NCBI GenBank assembly: GCA_030052745.1
Contig: JANBVO010000006.1
Span: 1,025,520 to 1,089,519, forward strand
Direction: 5' to 3'
Source of the DNA: Pleurostoma richardsiae
Taxonomy: Eukaryota > Ascomycota > Sordariomycetes > Calosphaeriales > Pleurostomataceae
DNA length: 64,000 bases
Position 1 is the first letter of the stretch. Every line of letters starts with the position of its first letter. Of the stretch, positions 44,832 through 55,647 are shown piece after piece. The translations under genes and the position numbers were made by a program. The notes under the pieces were generated by a model. That model ran no database searches. It saw only the letters and a program-made list of their open reading frames with translations, and had not been told where the DNA came from.

Positions 44832-47493
44832 CATCGACTGACACTTGTAGGCGGTAAGGTGCATCATGTATTTCGTTCCACAAGGCATTTCGGGATCTCG
44901 TCGTTCGGAAGTTCTTGTACAACAGTCCAGAGCCAGCCTTGCCTGGCACTCTCACCGGCCTCACCGTCTTTCACCGACCTCACCGCACCCCTCCACCTCA
45001 TATTGACACAAGATAGATGAGATCACCACCAGTGTATCGCCTGTATCGACGACGGTGCTTTACTCCGCACAGCACAACCTCACCACACGATTCGGTACAC
45101 CTCCTTGACCTCCCGCAAAAAACCCAGCCGGAGCATTCCAATTGCGCCGCAGGGCCGTGCGGATCTCTCGCCTATTGGCTCGTCACCTGAGATTCGCCGC
45201 CACCGCAGTTAGGAGTTAAGGGGGGTTTGATATACGCACCCCCCTACCCCCAAATCTCGCCGTCTCCGATCCCCAAGTGCGAGAACAAAGCCGAACCACG
45301 GGACTACTTACATGCCTACACCGTGCATACGGCACCAGCACGTCAGCGCCGTCATCAGCCAACTGGGTCTACGTGTCCTCTCTGTCACTTGAGCCTTTCG
45401 AACGTAATCGATGCTCTGTCCATTGATAGAAATGATATCGAATGGCGCCTCGCACTCCGTGACCCCATCCCGAGTCCTTTTTGCCAGTGAGAGGGTTCAG
45501 CTGCTTGGCATCTCTCTAGTTTTGGATTCGGCGGCGGCCGGATTGACAGGGCGGCGATGTGCCACTCCCAGTCCCCTATCAGATCTCAGCCTTTCCCCTT
45601 TCCGGGCCCCCGCACGCGGCTGAGTCAGGGCCACCAAACCGAGAGAGTTGTTTAACCGCAGCCAGGTATTGACGCCGTGCTTTTCGCTTGTACGGCTACT
45701 TTCGGAATGCTACCGGGTGACAGGCACCTCCAGGTGCCGCCGTGCCAAGGAGCATTTGCCCGGCGCCTTCCCGTTTACATGCGACCGCCCAGCCAAGTCC
45801 TTCCCGGAGAGACACGCCCGCGCCATTAAAACATGTGCCATACCGAGCCTGTGTCCAGGCTACGTCATTCTCTGCCTTGTGTGCGGTGCTGCGAACAAAA
45901 CTCCGGAGCTGGATGCTCGTCGGATCCGACATCTGTTCATGTGTAGCGAGCTTTGCCCACTGTGTTCTGGCTCATGCTGATTCTAGGGGTTCACGCTAAA
46001 TGCTCATCCCGATCTAAGGGAAGTTGACGTAAACCTTGAACCTCCGTCCTGAAGTGTCGATTGGCTTTCAGAGCGCGCTTCTAGAAGAGCGGGCGCACAT
46101 TCTGAAATCTGAAGAGCCGATAGGCGCTTGTCTCTAGACCCGTGTGAAAAGCCGTTGGAAGCAGATCGACCAGAAAACTTGTAAGACTGGCAGGTCCTTG
46201 GCTGAGGCAGTTGTCCTTACGCTGCTATAGATTTCTAATTAGGGGAGAAAAACACGAGGATGCTAACCGGCGGGCTTCATCAGTCAACCAATTCGTGATA
46301 CCTGCTCTGTAACTATAGCGTTACAGCTGATGAGCCACAATACTAGGGCAACAGCACGCCCTGAAGCGCCAACGCATGGCGGATCTATTCCTACGCCAGG
46401 TACCATGAAGATAACAGGGCGTTAATACTTTTCGCGTGTAACGAAAGACAGTCCTGTGCTCTCTCCTCTTAATTTCGAGGCTCGGACCACGTTGCTTTGA
46501 TACTCGAAGTCTCGGGAGGATATCACAGGAGTCTCTGTTCCCTACGTTCCGTGCACCTACCATAGTATCTCACTGTATGCCACCTAACCAGCAACGAGGA
46601 GGGCACACAGATCGTCAGGTGAGACTCGGCGTTTTATCCGTGCACATTGTACCCGGTAAGAGTCCCGAAGCAGCCAACAATGCGAAGCCACCCCCACTAA
46701 GGTCACTCCAAAACAAACACGCGGCGTGTCTGGCTAGGTGTTGTTGCACAGAAAAGCGACAAGGGTATCGTCGAGACCCTATCAAACTTGAGCCTCATGC
46801 TGACTTGCTCAGTTCGCGTACCTGACAGGACCTATGGCTCTCGGCAATGATCGCTGCACCGTGCCGTCTCATCTCATCTCATCCGCACAGCTGGAACGGC
46901 GCGCACCGTGTCCTTTGTGAGATGCCGAGCTTCCTTCCATTGTTATCTCCTCAGCGGTGGATTTAGTGTGCCACACTACTCCCCGCGGTCCCGCTTGGGG
47001 CGATGCAAGTGCGCGGGTAAGCGCAGGCACCGGCCACCGTCTCGGATTGTCCAATCCCCAAGTCCTCTTGTGCGAAGAGCTTCGACTTTTCTGCTCTCAG
47101 TATTTGCCTCTCGTGTTTCTCTCTCGTGTTCCGCCTGTTGCTGCTATACTCTGCTGAAGCGCCGCAACAATCGTCTTTCGTTTTACATCTCTATTCCCTC
47201 GATTCGCGTCTGTTGTTCTCGACCTGCCCAAGCACGTGCTTCGCTTCCATGTTCGTGCGATGACCTCTCGAACCTCGGATCGCCTCCGTGTCTCGAGATC
47301 AGGAAGGTAGACCCTCAGGCTGTCAATTCGGTGTGTGGCAGAGACTCTTTTCCCCAGGGCCGCCGACTTCTTCGAATGCCGTGACAGCATTGCTTCTAAA
47401 AACACCGCAGAAGCCTGCTGCCCGCGCAACGATCGCATGTCCTGATTCCATAAACACGCGTGCTTGCCTTGCATAGAGGCTGCCGGTAGCATC
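44832..47493. other. Intergenic between AP-1 and the ABCA transporter
   Basis: 2.66 kb with no supported gene. Just before the ABCA start are short uORFs on the plus strand: 47249-47263 (4 codons), 47260-47310, 47376-47384 (Met-Pro-stop) and 47437-47445 (Met-Ser-stop). Whether they are transcribed is unknown. Confidence 0.45.
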
Positions 47494-50400
47494 ATGACTT
47501 TTCTACCGCAGACATGGACGTTGACGTCCAAAAACCTGCTCATAACCCTCGGCCGTCACCCGTTCGCGACCGTCGTCCGCGCCCTGCTCCTTCCCATTGC
47601 CCTGATGGCCTTTCTCTCTTTCGCCAAAAACCTCTTCGTGCCACCCGCCGTGTACGGAGTTGGTGACATCCACCCGATCAGAACATTGCAGGACGCATTG
47701 TCAATCTCGAGCCATACGGACAGGAATACTGTGGCACTGGTGAACAGCGGCTTGGCTGGTGGAGATATCGACCGCGTCATCGGCAGCTTGGCATCGACGG
47801 TGAGGGGCGCGGGCAAGAACGCGGTGCTTTTGTCCTCGGAAGCCCAGTTAAACGAGCACTGCCGCAGTACTCTGCGGGGTGTGACGAAATGTTACGGCGC
47901 CGTCGTCTTCCGAGCGTCTCCGAATGAAGGGTCTGGTGTCATCTGGAACTACACGATCCGATCGGATGGCGCGCTGGGTGCGGGTAGGATCAACGTCGAC
48001 AAAGACACCAATGACGGTGAGGTCTACATTCTGCCGCTCCAGCGTGCTGTGGATTATGCGATCACGAGCCTTAACTCGTCCTTGACGACGGACCAGCCTG
48101 CGCTGCCGAACGACCTTCAAGAATACCCGTTCACGGGGCTGACACAGGAAGAACGTGCCGATCGCATTCGCATCAATTACCAACATGCCATTACCAGCTT
48201 TATGGGTGTAGGATTTATCCTTGGTATCATTGGCGTCTGCTATCACATGGCGGGCTTCATAGCTACGGAGCGTGAGAGCGGTATGTCCACGCTCGTGGAG
48301 GCTATGATGCCTACAAGACGGTCCTGGGAGGCCCAAGTGGCGAGGCTCCTTTCCTACCATGTGTCCTTCACCTTGCTGTACCTGCCTGGCTGGATTATTG
48401 GCTCCATCATTCTTCGAAGCGCAGTGTTCTCGCACACTAATATGGGTATCGTCCTCGTCTACCACATCCTCGCGGGGCTTGCCCTGACGTCGATGACCAT
48501 TCTCGGAGCCTCGATATTTAAGAGGTCGCAACTGAGCGGTGTCACTGTGACGATCGCATTCATCCTGCTGGCTATCATTGCTCAGGTGATAACATCTCCC
48601 AACTCTGCTGCCGTCGCCGTGCTGAGCGTACTCTTTGCTCCGTGCAACTACGTTTACTTCATCACGTTGATGGCCCGTTTTGAGCGAGAGTCATGGCCCA
48701 CAGACTTAGCTAAGACAGCACCTAGCAGCCCATGGGCAATCCCGGGAATTGCCCTCTGGGTTTTCCTCATCATTCAGATATTTGCCTATGCGGTTCTAGG
48801 CGCTTATATCGAGCGTTATATGTTCGGTACTAGCACTCACGGGCGGACGATTGTGTATGGCCCCAATGATGGAGATGAGAACTCGCACACTGCTGCTGTT
48901 ACACTTGAGGGTTTTACGAAGACTTACGCACCCAGCCTGTTGAGACGGATGTTCGGCTTCATCTCCAAGCCGAAGGATCCCGTTCTAGCTGTGAATGGCT
49001 TGTCATTGACCGCAACCCGAGGCCAGATCCTTGCTCTCCTGGGAGCCAACGGGAGCGGCAAAAGCACCACTCTTGATGCTATTGCTGGTACAAACAAGCT
49101 GACCAGCGGGAAGATCACCATCGACGGTACGGGAGGTCTCGGTATCGCGCCGCAGAAGAACGTTTTGTGGGACGAGCTCACGGTGGAAGAGCATGTGACA
49201 ATCTTTAACAGGCTCAAGTCGCCGAAGAATGTCGCCTCGAAGGAGGAGATCCGCGAACTCATCTCATCCATTGACCTCGATCGCAAGATTGATGCGAGGT
49301 CGAAGACCTTGTCCGGCGGTCAGAAGCGAAAGCTGCAGTTGGGAATGATGTTGACAGGTGGAAGTGCGGTCTGCTGCGTGGACGAAGTCTCCAGTGGCAT
49401 AGATCCGCTCAGCCGGCGCAAGATATGGGATATTCTGCTTTCTGAGAGAGGACGGCGTACCATCATCATGACGACGCATTTCCTGGACGAGGCTGACTTG
49501 CTCTCGGACCACATCGCTATCCTTTCCAAGGGTACTCTTCGCGCGCAAGGATCATCTGTCGAACTCAAGGACAGACTCGGTGGTGGCTATCGTATTCACG
49601 TCTACGACACGCCAAGAGATGTGGGTGCAACTCCCGATGTTGACGGTGTGAAAAAGAAGGTCTCTTTCGACGTTGTGACGTACCTCGCGCCATCCTCAAG
49701 CCTTGCTGCTGAAGTGATCCGCGTCCTCGAAAAGTTCGGCTTTAGGGACTACAGGTTCTCGAACCCCACGATAGAAGATGTCTTCTTGCAGCTGGCAGAA
49801 GAAATCCGTGGTGAAGAGAACATGCTTGGTCTGGAGGACGCGAGCGCTGGAACGGAGATTGGTCACAGTGAGAAGCAGCCTTCTGAAGATGTCGTCGGAG
49901 TCGACGGCTCGGACAAGGACGGGCTAGAGCTCTTACCAGGAAAACGCATTGGTTACATTCGACAAGCGGCAGTCCTCTTCTTGAAGCGCATCACCATCCT
50001 TAAGAGCAACTGGTTCCCGTATGCTGCTGCGTTTCTCACCCCCATCATTGCTGCAGGGCTTACCACACTCTTCATCAAGGGTCAGCAGCCTGTAGGCTGT
50101 AACCCAGGAGAGCAGGGTTCCGAGGAAACCGCCGAGAGCATCTTCACGGCCGACTTGGGGCTCTATATCGTTGCGGGTCCAACGTCCAAGTTGTCCAACC
50201 AGACACTTCAGCGTCTATTCGTTCCGCTTTTCGAAGGGCTCGGAGGGAGCTCGTCGGGATCTAACAACGACTCCTCAGGCCTTCTGGGTCTGGCCAATTC
50301 TTTCCTTTCGAATTTCACCGGCGTCGACTCTTTCGATGAGTTCAAGCGCTTAGTGATCCAAGAGCGGAAAGATGTGTCACCCGCCGGACTATGGCTCGGA

Positions 50401-52506
50401 GACGCGACCTCTGAACCGACCCTCGCATGGAAGGGGAACGTGGCAGAGGTGTACAGTGCGCTTTTCGGCATGAACTTCTTCGATATCCTGCTCACGAACA
50501 CCACCATCGGCGCTACGTTTGCCGCCTTTGACATCCCATGGACTCCTAACACGGGCAAATCTTTACAGCTCCTCGTGTACATGGGCCTGGCATTCTCTGC
50601 GTATCCTGGATTCTTCGCCCTGTATCCCAACCTCGAACGGCGAAGGAATGTTCGCGGTCTTGAATATTCTAATGGCGTCAGGCCCCTTCCTCTCTGGATC
50701 GCATATGCCGCTTTCGACTTCGCCATCGTCATCGTCGCTGCAGCTCTTGTCACCATTCTCTTCGCCGCACTCTCTGAAGTTTGGTACCATGTCGGATATT
50801 TGTTCCTCATCTTCATGCTCTATGGCCTCGCGTCCATCCTCCTGGCATATGTAGTCTCTCTTTTCTGTCGAAACCAGCTTTCAGCATACGCCTTCGTGGC
50901 AGCAGGCCAGGCAGTCATGTTCTTGATCTACCTCATTGGCTACCTCTGCACCATTACTTACGCTCCCGTCAACAAGGTAGACGACTACCTCATCATGGTG
51001 CACTTTCTGGTGGCAGCATTCGCACCTATCGGCTCCATCGTTAGGACTCTGTTCCTGGCCCTTAATCTCTTCTCTGTTGCATGCACCGGGACGCAGCTCT
51101 CGACTACCCCTGGCGGCATACTTCAATATGGCGGCCCGATCCTGTATCTAGTCTTGCAGTCGGTCATTCTGTTTATCCTCTTGCTATGGCTCGACAGCGG
51201 CGACGTTGGCGGGTGGTTGAGACGCCTCTTCAGGAAAGCGGTCCGCCCCAGAGCGGCCCCGGAGGATCCGGTGGTCTCTGATGAAGAGGTTGCCAACGAG
51301 CTTGTGAGAGTCACAACCTCGGGTCGGGGAGATGGCACGAGCTCGACTGACGGCCTCCGCGTTATGCACCTCACAAAGACTTTCGGCAAAAACACCGTCG
51401 TCGACAACGTTACCTTCGGCATCAAGCGCGGCGAGGTCTTCGCTCTTCTCGGCCCCAACGGCGCCGGCAAGTCTACCACCATATCCCTCGTCAGAGGTGA
51501 CATAAAGCCCAGCGGCCGCGGAGGAGAGATCCTCGTCGAGGACATATCCGTCACGAAGCACCTAGCTACGGCACGTTCGCACCTCGGCGTGTGCCCACAA
51601 TTTGACGCGGTCGACCAGATGACCGTCCGCGAGCACCTGCGCTTTTATGCGCGCATCCGCGGCATCCCAGACATCGAGCACAATGTCCAGGCCATCCTGC
51701 GCGCCGTGGGGCTCACCGCCTTCGCAGACCGCCAGGCCAGCGCCCTCTCGGGTGGCAACAAACGCAAGCTGTCGCTGGGCATCGCGCTCATGGGCAACCC
51801 GACCGTCGTGCTGCTGGACGAGCCGTCGTCCGGCCTCGACGCCGCCGCCAAGCGCATCATGTGGCGGACCCTAGCGGCCGTAGTGCCGGGGCGGTCGATC
51901 CTCCTGACCACGCACAGCATGGAGGAGGCGGACGCGCTGGCGGGCCGCGCGGGCATCCTGGCCAAGCGCATGCTGGCGATGGGCACGACGGAGCAGCTGC
52001 GCGCGCGGTTCGGCGACGCGCTGCACGTGCACCTCGTGTGCAAGGGCGCGCCGCACACCCCCAAGGAGGACATGCTGCGCGTGCTGGCGTGGGTGGCGCG
52101 GGAGTTCCCCGGCGCGGAGGTCGAGGAGAAGACGTACCACGGGCAGATGCGGTTCTCGGTGCCGGCGGCGGAGGTGCTGGCGCGGTTCGCGGACGAGACA
52201 GCAGCCGCAGAGAAGAAAGTGGCCTACAGCGGCGGGGCCCTGATGGACGAGAAGAAGGGCTGCTCGTCGTCATCGTCGCTGCTGCCGTCGTCGCCGCCGT
52301 CATCACAAAGCGCGGTCGGCCAGCTGGTGGTGATACTCGAGGAGCGGAGGAAGGAGCTGGGGATCGAGCACTTCAGTGTCAGCCCGACGACTTTGGACCA
52401 GGTGTTCCTGACGATTGTGGGGAGGCATAACGTCCAGGAGGAGAATTATGGGGAGAACAAGGATGGACAGAAGAAGAAGATGAAGGTGTGGAAGTGTGGA
52501 CTGTAG
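47494..52506 (+). CDS. ABCA-type full ABC transporter
   Basis: A single uninterrupted exon of 1,670 residues. The start is the first ATG in the frame (MTFLPQTWTLTSKNLL); the frame extends 10 codons upstream only from a TTG. Order: first helix, a large extracellular-type loop (about 45-235), membrane block 1, NBD1, a short charged linker, membrane block 2 with another large loop, NBD2. NBD1: Walker A GANGSGKST near 517, LSGGQKRK, Walker B AVCCVDEVSSGID. NBD2: GPNGAGKST near 1320, LSGGNKRK, Walker B VVLLDEPSSGLD, H-loop LLTTHSMEEAD. Both sites look competent. ABCA proteins usually move lipids; the cargo here is unknown. The lack of introns contrasts with the 14-exon ABCC gene. It is head to head with AP-1. 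Confidence 0.93.
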   Translation: MTFLPQTWTLTSKNLLITLGRHPFATVVRALLLPIALMAFLSFAKNLFVPPAVYGVGDIHPIRTLQDALSISSHTDRNTVALVNSGLAGGDIDRVIGSLASTVRGAGKNAVLLSSEAQLNEHCRSTLRGVTKCYGAVVFRASPNEGSGVIWNYTIRSDGALGAGRINVDKDTNDGEVYILPLQRAVDYAITSLNSSLTTDQPALPNDLQEYPFTGLTQEERADRIRINYQHAITSFMGVGFILGIIGVCYHMAGFIATERESGMSTLVEAMMPTRRSWEAQVARLLSYHVSFTLLYLPGWIIGSIILRSAVFSHTNMGIVLVYHILAGLALTSMTILGASIFKRSQLSGVTVTIAFILLAIIAQVITSPNSAAVAVLSVLFAPCNYVYFITLMARFERESWPTDLAKTAPSSPWAIPGIALWVFLIIQIFAYAVLGAYIERYMFGTSTHGRTIVYGPNDGDENSHTAAVTLEGFTKTYAPSLLRRMFGFISKPKDPVLAVNGLSLTATRGQILALLGANGSGKSTTLDAIAGTNKLTSGKITIDGTGGLGIAPQKNVLWDELTVEEHVTIFNRLKSPKNVASKEEIRELISSIDLDRKIDARSKTLSGGQKRKLQLGMMLTGGSAVCCVDEVSSGIDPLSRRKIWDILLSERGRRTIIMTTHFLDEADLLSDHIAILSKGTLRAQGSSVELKDRLGGGYRIHVYDTPRDVGATPDVDGVKKKVSFDVVTYLAPSSSLAAEVIRVLEKFGFRDYRFSNPTIEDVFLQLAEEIRGEENMLGLEDASAGTEIGHSEKQPSEDVVGVDGSDKDGLELLPGKRIGYIRQAAVLFLKRITILKSNWFPYAAAFLTPIIAAGLTTLFIKGQQPVGCNPGEQGSEETAESIFTADLGLYIVAGPTSKLSNQTLQRLFVPLFEGLGGSSSGSNNDSSGLLGLANSFLSNFTGVDSFDEFKRLVIQERKDVSPAGLWLGDATSEPTLAWKGNVAEVYSALFGMNFFDILLTNTTIGATFAAFDIPWTPNTGKSLQLLVYMGLAFSAYPGFFALYPNLERRRNVRGLEYSNGVRPLPLWIAYAAFDFAIVIVAAALVTILFAALSEVWYHVGYLFLIFMLYGLASILLAYVVSLFCRNQLSAYAFVAAGQAVMFLIYLIGYLCTITYAPVNKVDDYLIMVHFLVAAFAPIGSIVRTLFLALNLFSVACTGTQLSTTPGGILQYGGPILYLVLQSVILFILLLWLDSGDVGGWLRRLFRKAVRPRAAPEDPVVSDEEVANELVRVTTSGRGDGTSSTDGLRVMHLTKTFGKNTVVDNVTFGIKRGEVFALLGPNGAGKSTTISLVRGDIKPSGRGGEILVEDISVTKHLATARSHLGVCPQFDAVDQMTVREHLRFYARIRGIPDIEHNVQAILRAVGLTAFADRQASALSGGNKRKLSLGIALMGNPTVVLLDEPSSGLDAAAKRIMWRTLAAVVPGRSILLTTHSMEEADALAGRAGILAKRMLAMGTTEQLRARFGDALHVHLVCKGAPHTPKEDMLRVLAWVAREFPGAEVEEKTYHGQMRFSVPAAEVLARFADETAAAEKKVAYSGGALMDEKKGCSSSSSLLPSSPPSSQSAVGQLVVILEERRKELGIEHFSVSPTTLDQVFLTIVGRHNVQEENYGENKDGQKKKMKVWKCGL

Positions 52507-53184
52507 GAAAAAGGAGGGAAAGAAGGAGAGGTGGGATCTTCTTGCATTCTTGACATAGATGGCTTTCTCTTGCGCATCTTGCATCTTAGGGTATCACGCA
52601 TGTGCACACCTGCATAACTGCATCTTTGGGCTGGCGTTTGGCATGGCGAAGCGTTGGCAGGGTTGACTATTTCGAACTGGCACCGGCTATGGATGGCTCG
52701 TGACGGCTAGAGTACATACCTACCCACATACAAACGAGATAGAATCGTACATATTTCTTCTGTTATTTCGTCTGTTGGCTCTACTACTACCACAAACAGT
52801 GCTCTTCAAATAGCGAGGATGTTTTCGAACCTCGTGTGGTGCAAGTCCGTCCGATGCTTGAGGGGACTGGCACTTTCCTGGGACACCGCTCCTGTGATAT
52901 CTTGGGGAGACGAGACGGCAGTCTATCATGTACGCGTGCCTTCTGACGAGGCAGGAGAGACCGGCATGTTTACCAAGTCCAGGGAGGAGAAAGCGATCAA
53001 GGGTACGAGACAGCACAGCTTCTCATCAACCAAAGCTGTTCGACATCCGAACTTCCCGCCTTCCATCTCCTGAGTATCGGTCCTCTCTCATTTTGCCCCA
53101 TCACAGCACAAAAACTCTCCAGCATTCAAAGGCATATCTCTAGTCTTCAAGCCGAGAGCATCGATACCGAATCACTCATACAAC
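52507..53184. other. Intergenic, ABCA to the RNase H-like pseudogene
   Basis: 678 bp; nothing recognised. Confidence 0.5.
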
Positions 53185-54105
53185 ATGTCTTCTAATGAGG
53201 AGCATTTTCTCGATCAGTATGGCGCGCTGGAGAGAGCCAATCTTTATGAGGCACTCTCCTCGGGGACTGCAGGTCCATCTGCGGAAGATCTCCACGCATC
53301 GCAGCCGGGCTATGACACTGGAAACCCTGATTCCGCCCAGCTCGCCGGTGCTGACGAGGAAATCTCGGCGCCTCCCAAGCCTCTCGGTGCGGATCCAGTC
53401 GAGCAGTACGACATACTAGCGCTAGACTTCCAGCCCGTCCTCGACGCTCTGTTCTAGGGGGACATGGCCCCCAGCCGCATGTTCAAACCAGACCCGGAAG
53501 ACTTCCCGGCTGGCAGTGGCGAGGAGCCGGAGGGCACATATTCCCTCAAGGAGCATGAGCTGCAGACCCTCACCCAAGTCTTGCCTCCTACGCAACGCCC
53601 CAGCCTCAACGGCGAGCCCGCTGGCACACGCAACTGGGGGCTGACGGGGCTGCTCTACGTCGCCGGCCGACCCGCCCAGCCGCCCAGCATCGACGGCAGC
53701 GCCGCGGAGGACCCGAGGCTGTGGTGCTGCGGGTTCAGATGGGGCGAGGGCGAGGCCTTTCAGGGGGGCATCGTCTTACCGGCTCCACGCCCGGTTTCCC
53801 AGTTTATCTCGGCGGCCACGGGCTTGCTCGCGGCACTGAACGAGGTGGAATACGCCGTCGCGGGTTGGGACCAGCTGGTGGTCGTGACGGACTCGGAGCA
53901 GCTGGCCGCCTCGTGCGTCGCGCCCCTGACGCCGTCGCACCCGTTCCAGCCGTATAAGTAGGGCGAGCTGCTGAGAGCGGCCCTACGGCGGTGCCGGGAC
54001 CACCACGGCTGCAACGTGTACATCTGGCGGGTGCCGCCCCAGCACAATCGGGCAAGCAGTGTGGCGCTGAGGTACTACGAACAGGCTCCGGCCCCGGACG
54101 TATAG
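53185..54105 (+). pseudogene. RNase H-fold protein frame interrupted by two in-frame TAG codons
   Basis: One frame runs 307 codons from ATG 53185 to TAG 54103-54105, broken by TAG at 53455-53457 and 53959-53961. There is no frameshift, and both flanks of each stop continue in the same frame. The second and third parts resemble fungal RNase H-like proteins: a WDQLVVVTDSEQ strand, then after the second stop GELLRAALRRC and YIWRVPPQHNRASS. Three of the four usual acidic catalytic residues seem lost (YVAG for TDG, AATGLL for RAEL, RASS for VAD); only TDSE keeps its Asp. Both internal stops could come from CAG or TGG by one transition. The first TAG might instead be an intron acceptor (TTCTAG); the second has no such escape. 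It could also be a sequencing error or readthrough. Confidence 0.6.
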
Positions 54106-55419
54106 GTGCTCTTGATGATGCAGCGACAGGTGGTCTTTCCTGTAGCGAGGTCTTTCTTTTTCATTTCGAGTCACAACTGGAGACAGCGCTGTAGGAGTAG
54201 AATTAGCATAGCTTGCCTTTTGCATCTTCTCCTAGTCAATCAGTCAATGGAGCTTTTGCCAGCGGACAATACTAGTAAGACAGTCAAGTCGTTAATGAGA
54301 ATGGACTATTAACACTGTCACTAATTGTAGGAGACCACAAGCTGTGGCAATAAACAGCCAAAACCGACCGGGGGGGAGAAGAAGCATAACTGGTCGAGGA
54401 AGCGCTGAGAGTAAAGCCTTCGGTTGTCGGCTAATGGTGAGGGATTGCCTGGCTTACGGTGAACAAAAGAGGGACGAGACCTCCCTCGAACAAGCAAGCC
54501 ACCAAAAGGCCTCGAACCGCTCACTGGATGGCAGCGCGCACAGGGTGGCGTGCTAGTCCCGCTGTCATCTATCAGCTGCATGAAACCCGCATACAACAAG
54601 CGACACGGCCTGTGGACTCGGGGAACTGCCCCGGTCGAGCCAGCGAGCGCCAAAAGAGAAAAAAAGAAAATAAGACCTGCATATAGCGGCATGCAGATGG
54701 GCACTCTGATGTCAGTTGCACAGCGTCCTGCTGAACCCTGCGGGTATCTCTTTTCGGGACTGCCCCGGCTGTGCATGTCTCGGGTGGGAGGATGTATTTG
54801 TATTATTGTCTGTGCCTCTCCTCGTGTTAATTTCCTGCTCTCCTCGTCTCCCCCTTTCCTTTCCCCTATCATCTCGAGGGCCATACCCACTTCTAGGTGG
54901 ATGATGCGTATTTACTCTTCTTGGCTGTCTTCACCTCGTCAGGAAAGAGGGGCAAGGACAGCAAGAGGAAGGCCCTGCTGTTACTAGACAGCCTCGCTCG
55001 CGGTGATCATATCTACGCTATCGTCATATCGTAACCGGAAATCCAAGAGGAAGGGGGCAGGAACGAGCTAAAGAGAGGGTCCTCCAAGGCCGCCCTGCTT
55101 CATCCTTCTGACCGACCTCGGATGTGGGTTCGTCAATCTTCACCGTTGCTGCAGCCTCATGCACGGCCAAGTGCCTTCCCCATTTCAATTTCGAAACACA
55201 GGAACACCTATCCTATGACCTCTCAACTGCCTCGAGCGTCCCGGGCAGCCCAAGAGGAAAACGTGACAATTCGAAAAGGCGACGAGAGGCTTGCCTATCG
55301 TCCCAAATGTCTGTTCCGTCGCCGACACACGCCGCTATCAAACCGATAATCTTCTAGGATTACTCGTCTTACCAGAGGGAGAAGGAGAAGGAAAGAGGAA
55401 GGGACGACTCCGAAAACCA
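54106..55419. other. Intergenic, pseudogene to the small Cys/His protein
   Basis: 1.3 kb. A 189-codon minus-strand frame at 54321-54890 shows no domain and is rejected. Otherwise nothing is recognised. Confidence 0.5.
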
Positions 55420-55647
55420 ATGTGCATTCAGTACAACTTCCTGTTCAAGTGCGGCCACCGCGGCTTCGACAAGTTTCACAACTGCCCCGAGTTCGGCCGC
55501 TCGTGCCTCGGGGCCGGCGGCAACCACAAGGACACCCCCGTGCAGGACATCTGCTCCGAGTGCAAGCGCCGGGCGATCCACCAGGCCGACGGCAAGAAGG
55601 ATCCTTGGTGGGAGGACGACCCGTGGAGGAAGAGGCGGCAGGGTTGA
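55420..55647 (+). CDS. Small Cys/His-rich protein, possibly zinc-binding
   Basis: 75 residues from ATG 55420; the frame extends further upstream, but the MCIQYNFLFKCGH start looks like short fungal proteins beginning MCIQY or similar. It has an ordered set of metal ligands: C11-x-H13, H20, C22, C29, H35, and CxxC at 45-48, followed by a basic stretch and a W-rich acidic tail (DPWWEDDPWRKRR). This suggests a small zinc-binding fold. No known enzyme matches. Function unknown. Confidence 0.55.
   Translation: MCIQYNFLFKCGHRGFDKFHNCPEFGRSCLGAGGNHKDTPVQDICSECKRRAIHQADGKKDPWWEDDPWRKRRQG

Noticed and set aside
47464-47493. Ten-codon N-terminal extension of the ABCA protein
   Set aside because: It would need a TTG start; the first ATG at 47494 gives a normal N-terminus.
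54321-54890. 189-codon minus-strand open frame
   Set aside because: Composition is irregular, there is no recognisable domain, and it lies in non-coding-looking DNA.
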